Shown here: in pieces, positions 56,604 to 64,000 of the stretch | Layout of the letters: each line of letters starts with the position of its first letter | Position numbering within the stretch: the first letter of the stretch is position 1 | Assembly (NCBI GenBank): GCA_000934385.1 | Contig: KN880519.1 | Location: 28,190-92,189, forward strand | Reading direction: 5' to 3' | DNA: 64,000 nt | DNA from: Cylindrobasidium torrendii FP15055 ss-10 | Lineage: Eukaryota; Basidiomycota; Agaricomycetes; Agaricales; Physalacriaceae | The notes under the pieces: generated by a model | Told to the model about the DNA's origin: nothing | The model's database searches: none | What the model saw: the letters and a program-made list of their open reading frames with translations, nothing else | Position numbers and translations under genes: made by a program

Positions 56604-57027
56604 CTTAAAGATGATGAACTACTGAAAATATGAAAGTGAAAGGGATGAGAATGAGGCGCGTTCAAGCGGCCATGAGATAATATCGTGTCGGCCCGACCGT
56701 TCGTCACAATCTCTTTCAACTCTGACACGACCGACCTGTAACCACCTCGTGGTCGAGCACGACTTGCAGCGTTGCCAAAGCATTGCACTTTGAGAAATTC
56801 ATGCAACGGGAGAGCGTGTACCCCACGAGGATATCGGAAATGGACTGACGGGGGCGGGTGCTCGCGTCTTTAAAATACTAAGCATCTGTACATTCCGTTT
56901 CAATCAACTGGAGAAGAACGATTATTAAAATACAAAGCGGTAAGAAGAGGTAAGATTCGTGCAAGTCCGGGGGAAAGACGTAGTACTCTTCATCTCATCT
57001 CTGCGCGACGCCTACGCGAAAATCCAA
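56604..57027. other. Intergenic, no gene seen
   Basis: Lies between the 3' end of ATG8 and the start of the membrane protein, both on the minus strand. No supported frame. Confidence 0.4.
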
Positions 57028-57639
57028 TTATGCATCTGCAGAAATCTCCATCCAGTCCGAGCCAAAGGTGTTCTCTCCGGAGTAGCTAACGTATAGGAAG
57101 TTGTCCTCGTCCCTGTGAATGCTAGGTGAGTGTGCGGTCAGGATTATAGGTAGGGAGACGGACTTGTGCTCCTCATATATTGCGCTCATAAGCGCCGCCG
57201 TTGGCGGTAGCACCTCGTCAACGAATATGAAGATAGCCTTCTCTGGGGCGAGCTTGATTCGCTTCCGAATGACGTATACGAATTGGCCAACAGTGAGATC
57301 CTAGGGAGACAGAGTCACAAAGGGCGCAAGGCGTAGAGACAGGCTACGCACCGACGGTACCAAGTACTTCTTCTTATCGATGGTGGGGATGTCCGTCCTG
57401 TCCGCCTTCTCGCAAATCACCTGCAGTCACAGATTGGTAAACGATATGATCCTGGTTACTTTGGAGAACGGCGCTCATCGCGAGCGATACGAACAGGAAT
57501 GCGATCTGGGTATTTCTGGCGGATCCGCTCTGCCTCAGCCTTGCGCTTCTCTAGGCGGCGAATGAGGCGCTGTACGGTGGTCGACGAGCTGCGGATAACA
57601 CGCACCGAAAGGGTGTTCATCCTTGAATTTAGAACGCAT
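57028..57639 (-). CDS. ATG8: Autophagy ubiquitin-like protein Atg8
   Basis: Conjugated to phosphatidylethanolamine and drives autophagosome membrane growth and cargo capture. Five exons keep phase: ATG 57639 ([20 protein letters not shown]), then [53 protein letters not shown] and [20 protein letters not shown], ending [21 protein letters not shown]. Introns lie between the first codons and EKRK, after DRIP, after LVPS, and between HK and DEDN; the last has a GTCCGT donor. The conserved Gly exposed by Atg4 is the G of ENTFG. Ten residues follow it ([10 protein letters not shown]), so a pro-form must be cleaved before lipidation. Confidence 0.97.
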
Positions 57640-58305
57640 TGTCGATACGAGAAGAGTTGGAGAAAGGTGGCTAGGGCGAGTTGTCTGCGAGCAGCAGCAA
57701 GTGGTGGAAGGTGGTGGTCGGAGACGGAGTGCTTATTGGGCCCACGCGGTAGCCTGACAGTCAGGATGACAACGGCTTCCTATTTAAACACACACAAATA
57801 GCGACGCCACATGCCTTGACCTCTACCGATTTGACTCTACCAGAGGCTACTCAGGAGGATCCGGTTTTGACTCACCCTAACAAAGCGCTACGTAGGCCGT
57901 ATTCCCTTGCTCCGGTGCGCCTCGGCTCTGCCGACAGTTACTCAGGCGATCTACCAAGTCACTAAGACGGCGCCTTGTGCGTGATTTTGCATGTTAGCAA
58001 GATAATTGTTTTGTGATATGCTTACCATTCGCCTTCTGGCCTCAGGATGACTTAGAACAACAGGTTAGTGAGTACGCACTGCGAGTCATGGCACCTCATA
58101 ATTGCTTTAGTACTGAGGGCAAAGGAGCATCCCAGTGTAACGTCCAAAGAGTGTGAAATCGCGCGCGCTTCTGGGACATCGCAGCACAAGAGCAAATCGC
58201 AACGTCAAGCTACTGATTATAATTGGGGGATGAACCATAGACGAAAAGCGACTAGTAGCATTCAAAGCCAAGATAGACGTACGCCATCCTCAAATACATT
58301 GAACT
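57640..58305. other. Intergenic, promoter side of ATG8
   Basis: Upstream of ATG8 and downstream of the RBM5/10-like gene, both on the minus strand. No gene is seen. Confidence 0.4.
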
Positions 58306-61003
58306 CTACGAACCATACCTCTCTCGCGCCTGCATCGTCAATGAGCGACCATTCCGTGTCCATAAAACTGGGGACTTACTGCGTCCTGCGCCATAGACAC
58401 ATATCCCGAGTATCCTTCCCCATACTTGCCAACCTCCCGACCCTTGCTTGCACCAAGGCCAACCCCCGCTGCAAAGATCTCCGTTTTGCTATCAAACTCG
58501 TCAGTTTCTCCACCCAGTCTCATCGAGAAGCCAGCAACGCACATTGGTTCAACGCGCCCTTCCCCACTCGTCCCAAGGCCAGAGCCCTCTGTCCAACCCA
58601 TCATTTTCAACAGCTTGTTTCCTACATTATTGCTGTCTTCTCCGGGGTTGATATGCACTGGTGGAGGCGGGGGCTGAGAGACAGATGCTGCAGGTTCCTC
58701 GGACTTGCGCTTGGCTGGGACACCCTCAGGCAGAGGGACGTCAGGCTGATTGAAGAGTACGCGGCGTTCAGAAGCGCGGTCGCGATACTTTGGTTGCTTC
58801 CCCTTTGCTGCCTTTTGCAGAGCTGTTGCACGTAGAGCTTCATTTCCTAGGTTCGTCTGTAATGTCGGAATTTGCAAAAGTGAAAGGACAGCAGCAATAT
58901 CAATAAGAAGAGAAAAAAGCAGACAAAGCAGGTTAACAAAGACCAAGACGATGTTCACACAATACGCGCCTTATGCAAGTCTGACTCCTTGTTATGCCGC
59001 TTCAGCTGGTCAGTGGTCTTGAACTGCCTTGAACACAGATAGCAGCTCTTCCCCGCCGCATCTGCATACTCCAAATCGTCCTCGGGCGTCGCCTCCTTGC
59101 TAATCGGTGCGGGCTTCGCAATAATCGGCGCCTCGACGGGTTGAAGCCGGGGTTGTGGTATTGGGGGCGCTTGGACCGCCGAAGCAACAGCCTGGATACA
59201 AGCAACAGTTTCCGTAAGAACATGTCCTTCTCGATATCCACAGTAGAGATTCCAAAAAGAGAAAGGGCCGTCACCGGGAAGGCACTAACAGGATGTGACA
59301 CGCCGTGTGTCAATTCGCCTTGCTTCTGATTCCACTTGCTAATATTCGACGCCGTTTTCTTGCTGAAAATGGGAGCACTTGAGTCAATTGCTGGGTCTTC
59401 AGCTTCGTCTTCCTCGGGGTCGTCCATGAAGCCAAGGGCTGCTGGAGCCTGGGTGGTTTTGGCCGCCGCCGATACTTGTAGATATTAGCAACGGATGGAA
59501 CGCAAGGCAGGCTACCTTACCGGAAGGCTTTGTGCCACCCTTGAGGTTGAAGATCATTGGCTTTGAGGTAAGAGTAATGGCAGAAGGAGCAGCTGGTGCT
59601 GCGGGTTTGGCTACGTCTGGGACCACCATCAGTAGTCCATTGTACATCACCACAAATGCACGCACGGGTGGTCTTCTTCTTCTCCTTGTGCGTCTTTGCC
59701 TGTATCTGAGGCGCAGGCGCCGCTACCTGGAACTCGAGGACGGCAACCGTAGCACTCTCATCCCAGTATTTGACCCACGAGCCTTCGTCACCCCCCAGGG
59801 CAGCGGAAGACGCAATGCAGGTTTCGTCACGTAGCATTGGGTTGTCAATGAACCTGAACGATTCGGAGTGGCCGAATGACGCTGCAATGGGGACGTCGGA
59901 CACTCTGAAGCCTGCTGGATGGACTTGGGCATTCATTGTCGATCCCAATACAGTGGCGGCAGACTGTAATCGAGATGAACACCACCAGCAGAAGCAGAGA
60001 GTTTCACATACATTGATATCAACAAATTCAACAAATGCGAAGCCAAAGCTGGCCATAGTCACACGATCCTTGATGAGTATGATGCGCTTCATGCCCTTGG
60101 CGCCGTCCTTTCCTAGCCCCGCCGAGTTGCGCACTGCTTGATGGACAGCCTGTGGTCCGGAAAGCGGATCGAGGCCACGGAACAGTAGGATAGGTGCCTG
60201 CTGGTTGCCGATATCGCGCGTTCCATCGTTGACATTGCCTTTCTGGAAGCGGCCCTTCTCATTTGGAGTCGCACTCTGTGAAAAGTCAATCTTCACACGG
60301 CGGCCATTTGCAGGTTGACCGGCACTGAGGGCCTTATAGAATGCGGTCGTCGCGCCTGCGCCATGAGAGGCGGGCGGTGGCACTTGAATGAATGGGAAGA
60401 GCGGGTCGACGAATGTTCTTGCGTGCTCAGTCGAGGTAAATTGAGCGAAGCCAAAGCCTTTGGAGGCACCTTGATCATGGCAAACACGTCAACGGGGCTT
60501 GTCAAGGAGAATAGGATGGGCAATGCCTGTTGCGCGCTCTCGGATGATGGTTACTGTCTCAATGCTGCAGCCATTCGAGGACAGGTATGCTTGTAGCTGC
60601 GAAAATTGAATTGCATTTCATTTAGCTTTACGGACAACGGCATGGCGTAGTGTGTACGAACGTCGCTTTCAGTGAAATCAGGATCGAGCCCAAGGAAAAT
60701 AACGTGCGGGCTCGGTTCAGAGGCAACGAGCCGTTTCTTGGAAAATCCCCCGCCTCCTGGTTTCCCGTACGAATCGTAGTCTTCGTATCCATTATCGTGG
60801 CCCTGGTAGCTCTGAAGCCAAAACGTAAGTCAATGCCAGATGATGAACGCCGTGCCACGCACCTCCGAGCTATTATATTTTCGCCGCTTGGACTCGCCCG
60901 AATACGAGTCATCCTCACGACGCCTAACACTCCCGCTTGACTGCCAAGTCGTATCGCCATTATAGTGGTCTTTGCCGTTGTCCCATTCGCGGTTGTAGGC
61001 CAT
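58306..61003 (-). CDS. RBM5/RBM10-like splicing regulator (RRM, C2H2 zinc finger, G-patch)
   Basis: Predicted nuclear splicing factor. The start is ATG 61003 (MAYNREWDNGKDHYNGDTTW); the stop is TAG at 58306-58308. RRM1 is PHVIFLGLDPDFTESDLQAY plus GASKGFGFAQFTSTEHA. RRM2-like is APILLFRGLDPLSG with SFGFAFVEFVDI. A linker with SNISKWNQKQG follows, then a C2H2 finger (KSCYLCSRQFKTTDQLKRH), YRDRASERR, and the G-patch (NNVGNKLLKMMGWTEGSGLG). The C-terminal YSGYVSMAQDA joins through a GTAAGT intron to ARERYGS. Order and motifs match RBM5/RBM10, which set alternative exon choice. One intron (about 57 nt) between RERAT and GASKGF has a GC donor (ACAG|GCATTG) and an AAG acceptor; only that join gives RNP1. 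The start codon is 64 bp from that of the complex I gene on the other strand. Confidence 0.9.
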
Positions 61004-61067
61004 CGTGGCAGAAGTGTAAGAAGTGATGCACAAACACGGGACCAAACAAACACTTGATTCGCTCCAT
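61004..61067. promoter_or_regulatory. 64-bp bidirectional promoter between RBM5/10-like and complex I genes
   Basis: The two start codons face away from each other across only 64 bp, so both leaders and any core promoter must overlap within this interval or lie inside the neighbouring coding sequence. No TATA box is seen. Confidence 0.6.
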
Positions 61068-61518
61068 CATGGCTGGCGGAGGTCACGGTCCGTCTCCCCG
61101 CTTTCTATGCTACCCAATATACTGACAAAATACAGGTCCATTCAGAGTGGGCATCCAGTGTCTGCGCCCTGGACACAACTAACCGTAATTTTGCAGCATT
61201 ACGACGCATCTATCGAGCGTTTCGATCGCTGGGTGCGCTATATTGCCCGCTTCGGCGCTCTAGCTGACCTCTTTCAGCGTGAATCGGCGTACTTGCGCTT
61301 CCGCTGGACGCCTTCGCACTTCCGCACATTCGCCGCGTACTTCATCATCTTCCCCGGTGCTCTTTACATGGCCCACAGCTATGCCAACGTGCGGTTCACT
61401 CCGACCGAGCCCGGCGTATTGCTGACGCTCTATGCAGGAACGGTACAACTGGCGAGGCGCAAGGAGAGGCATTCCACTCGACAAGCACACCGCCGCAGCT
61501 CAAGCAGCGGAGGAGTAG
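61068..61518 (+). CDS. Small accessory subunit of NADH:ubiquinone oxidoreductase (complex I), NDUFB4/B15-like
   Basis: Single-pass inner mitochondrial membrane subunit in the membrane arm of complex I. Five short exons: MAGGGH, GPFR, HYDASIERFDRW, RESAYLRFRWTPSHFRTFAA to HSYAN, and ERYNWRGARRGIPLDKHTAA to AAEE. Introns begin GTCCGT, GTGGGC, GTGCGC and GTGCGG. The product is about 85 residues. The order His/Gly-rich start, DASIERW-like segment, FRWTP turn, hydrophobic helix (TFAAYFIIFPGALYMA) and WRGARRGI tail is that of fungal NDUFB4-type proteins. Reading through the introns gives spurious longer frames. It is divergent from the RBM5/10-like gene. Confidence 0.83.
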
Positions 61519-62151
61519 AAGTTAGAATCCAATCAACCAATCCCACCCAATTGCATTCTGCGAATTTCCTCATTACCTGGTCTATTGTCTCCAGAAAACT
61601 TCAAGACTTGCAAGTGACAGGACTATCTTGAATTTATCACACCACACGACGTTTATCAGTGGCCTACCCATTCCCGCCCCATCCCACCTCACATGCGCGA
61701 AACCGTGCATAATGACAACACGGCGAACTTCCGTGTCTGAACTGTAACAAAGTACAAGTTTCGACTAGGCTCATTCCTAACTCCCGCTACGCTCTACTTA
61801 ACTTCAACAAGTACCATCTCGAGCAAGATTCAGAAACCTGTAACCGCCCGAGATATTCACAAATACGAATGTCTATGCAACTACTGAAAAGCGTGTAAGA
61901 TACTTGGGACGTCAGTCGCCGTTCATCACACGTCAAATCTGCTCAACTCTGAACCTTTTCTCGGGCGCGCGCCCTCTCGTTCGCATCCATTTCAGCGACT
62001 GTCACGAACAAGAAGCATGAACATTTGCAACCAAGTTAGATTGCGCCTGATGATTAAGGTATGATACCGTCCGTGGAGATACTCAGTACTAGAAAGATTG
62101 TTGTAAAGACTGTTGGTAAGTCCAAAGATTTAAGTACTACATAGTACGAAT
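61519..62151. other. Convergent intergenic region, no gene seen
   Basis: Between the 3' ends of the complex I subunit (plus) and the PEBP-like gene (minus). No supported frame. Confidence 0.4.
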
Positions 62152-63230
62152 TTAGGCGAACAGGAAGCCGAGGAAGCCAAGAGCGACGGCGGCAGAGCTC
62201 GCAGTGAGTGCGGACGCACCATCAGGCGCGCCGGAGGAGCTGGAGCCGCTGGCACCAGTGGTGGCGGACGCCCCACTGCTGCTGCTGCCAGTCTGGCTGG
62301 CAGCAGACAGAGTCTGGGAGTCGACTGAAGAAGTAGCCTCGACCGAGGTAGTGGCTTCACCAGTCTGGACGGTCATGTAGGTAGCCTATGGGCGCTTATT
62401 AGCCTACTGCCTTAATCACAACCAAATTTGACGTACACCAACAAGAGCGCCGAGCTTGCTGTTAGTGAGGTAGTCCTCAAAGTCGAACGTGGAGATGCCC
62501 ATGTTCGCCTGGTTGAATCCCTCGGGCGCGCTGAAGCTATCCGGCTGCTGGTAGACAGCAATAACGTAGCTGTGAAAAATGGCATTGGCCCAAGTGGTCG
62601 AGCAGAAATGGCCGTAACGACGTACCGGTGGGCTGGCTCACCCTCAGGGGGAGCGGGGCCGCCGTATTCGGTGATGGAAGTGGCCGAGGAGTTCGAGATG
62701 GTGCCATCTAAGCCAGGATAAGCAGACGCCATAGAACACAGTCGATATATGCGTACCGCTCAGCGTGCAGCCGTTCATGAGCCAGTGGCGCGTAACGTCG
62801 TCGTCGTCTTGTCCGACGTAGCTCGCGTCGACCATGGCAACGGTGAAGGTGCTGCCAAGATCAACGGACGAGTTCGCCGCAGTGACCTTGATAGACGGGT
62901 AACCTCCAGCCTCTGCAATGCGGTCAGTTGGGAACGTGATGCCAAGGCGAGAACGCGGGCAACGCACCAGCCTGGGTGAGCGTCTGGCCAGGTGTGATGT
63001 CTCCGACACCTGAAGACAATGTCACTGTCAGAAAGTGTTTGTGCACGCGATGGCATGTGCCACGCACCAGGGAAATTGACGGTCAACACAGCCTCGGGGT
63101 TGAAGCTCTCAAAAAGGTCGGGCACGATTTTAGACTGCGTGAAGTGCGCCTTGATGCCGGCGAGGTCCAGCGCGGTGTCAGCAGAGACGAACGGGAGGAC
63201 GGTCAACGAAAGGGCGGCAAGGGCGAACAT
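62152..63230 (-). CDS. Secreted PEBP-like protein, probably GPI-anchored
   Basis: The start is ATG 63230 with a signal peptide (MFALAALSLTVLPFVSA); an in-frame upstream ATG at 63311 would bury it and is less likely. Six exons keep phase: NFPG|VGDITPG, LTQAE|AGGYPSIKV, TLSG|DGTISNSS, AHR|YVIAVYQQP and ALVG|ATYMTVQT. The PEBP core shows MVDASYVGQDDDDVTRHWLM, the HW pair of the ligand pocket, and TEYGGPAPPEGEPAHRYVIA with the GP...HRY motif. A Ser/Thr/Gly-rich stalk follows. The C-terminus (SAAVALGFLGFLFA) after small residues fits a GPI-attachment signal. Wall- or membrane-displayed PEBP proteins occur in mushrooms; their ligand is unknown. Confidence 0.85.
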
Positions 63231-64000
63231 GCTGAACGAGAGAGTTGAATAAAATGAAGAAGATGGAAGTGTGAGGAGAAGCGTAAGCACACTTGGCTTG
63301 GCACGTTTCACGGATTGTCATCCCCAGTGAGAACGGCCCGGGTTATTATCCGTTATATACAGTTATTTCCGGGAATACTGTAGATAATGTTATACAACGG
63401 TAAAACTGCATATAAATCTAAGGGTGCACGTTAAGATATGTTTTGCCCCGTATTTAGCAGTTGTAACTGAAGAATACAGCAGCACTCAACTCTTTTAAAC
63501 GGAAAAACAGCCTTGCCACTGTTAACTACAGTATGGGACACAGATACTCTTGACCGTTGTATATCAGTTTTATACAGTTGTTTCGGGTAAATTGAGGATT
63601 ATGGAGATAATGTACATTTACACAATGTAAAGAGGAGTGCCCAGACGCTCCCTGCACCCTACCACTCCTCGGCACCGTTACAATGAGCGCCTCGGGCGCT
63701 GCAACTCGCCCACGCAGCGCGCGCGTAAACTAGCCGAGCCCGCGGCCTGCGAAACTTCGAATATGTCAGCGGATCGTATACAAGAGCAAGACTACAACGC
63801 ACCGAACACTGTTTGTTGCCTCGAAGATCCTATTGCATTTGACCTTGTCCAGCGCCTTCTCCCAGAGCTATGTAGTTGCCTGCTGTCTATGTAGAATCGA
63901 AGACTTGCCAGTGTCGCACAAGCGAAGACCTAATCAAGCTTAGCATGAGGAAAGAGGGTGTGCACAGTACTTACTGGCGTGTAAGCCTCTTGCCGGCATC
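63231..64000. other. AT-rich region with repeats, and a possible gene start at the right edge
   Basis: 63330-63620 is AT-rich with partly repeated and inverted words: TATACAGTTATTTC near 63355 and TATACAGTTGTTTC near 63571, TATACAACGG at 63391-63400 and its complement at 63554-63563. They may be ends of an eroded element. From 63682 a coding-like stretch (MSASGAATRPRSAR, then LEDPIAFDLVQRLLPEL in another frame) could begin a gene that leaves the window. Frames and splice joins are not settled. Confidence 0.3.

Noticed and set aside
61023..61631. A 202-codon plus-strand frame over the complex I gene
   Set aside because: It reads through four well-formed introns; the spliced 85-residue protein matches the subunit family.
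1..64000. CRISPR array, prophage, bacterial-type operon or secondary-metabolite core gene
   Set aside because: None is present. The DNA is intron-rich fungal nuclear sequence with no polyketide synthase, NRPS or terpene cyclase.

Overview
The window is nuclear DNA of a filamentous basidiomycete, most likely a mushroom-forming agaricomycete. Genes are dense, on both strands, and cut by many roughly 45-60 nt spliceosomal introns (mostly GTRNGT...YAG). The set includes a mushroom-type tyrosinase, tandem histone H1 genes, a GDS1-type regulator, a fungal WW/multi-pass membrane protein and F-box genes. Everything was read from the sequence by eye; no database search was possible. Exon joins were checked by reading frame and by agreement with the known family.

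Layout. 1-775: 3' end of a probable nuclear protein. 1.9-6.4 kb: two TATA-driven genes in tandem, a type-3 copper tyrosinase and a secreted arylsulfotransferase-like protein. 7.5-10.2 kb (minus): ER glucosidase I (GH63). 12.3-13.6 kb: a Rad57-like recombination protein with a GC-AG intron. 13.8-14.4 kb: a non-autonomous hAT-like element with perfect terminal inverted repeats and an 8-bp target duplication, followed by a tRNA-Leu(UAA) gene. 15.5-19.4 kb (minus): an unrecognised basic/Ser-rich protein and an acyl-CoA-synthetase-like protein whose P-loop is degenerate. 20-22.8 kb: two histone H1 paralogues in tandem. 23.3-26.1 kb: a GDS1 winged-helix plus KilA-N-like regulator preceded by a two-codon uORF abutting its start. 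27-31.1 kb: an RRM+Pumilio RNA-binding protein (Puf1/Puf2 type). 32.2-32.5 kb: an inverted, frameshifted copy of the 3' end of the F-box gene found at 50.4-51.8 kb. 33.8-36.3 kb: SulP sulfate permease. 36.9-39.7 kb (minus): WW-like multi-pass membrane protein. 41-42.5 kb (minus): MIT-like plus coiled-coil protein resembling Atg38/NRBF2. 42.9-43.6 kb: unrecognised small gene. 44-46.9 kb: Rsp5-type HECT E3 ligase. 47.4-49.2 kb: mRNA cap (guanine-N7) methyltransferase. 50.4-53.8 kb: F-box protein and M24B Xaa-Pro aminopeptidase. 54-56.6 kb (minus): two unrecognised proteins, one membrane-bound. 57.0-57.6 kb (minus): ATG8. 58.3-61.5 kb: an RBM5/10-like splicing factor divergent from a small complex I subunit, with only 64 bp between their start codons. 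62.2-63.2 kb (minus): secreted, probably GPI-anchored PEBP-like protein.

Most of this is housekeeping (chromatin, RNA processing, proteostasis, autophagy). The genes do not form one pathway. The most plausible functional pairing is tyrosinase with the arylsulfotransferase-like neighbour; the two autophagy candidates lie about 15 kb apart. I found no convincing undescribed multi-gene system. The items most worth following up are the hAT-like element, the F-box fragment, the degenerate acyl-CoA synthetase, the abutting uORF, the GC-AG introns and the 64-bp divergent promoter.
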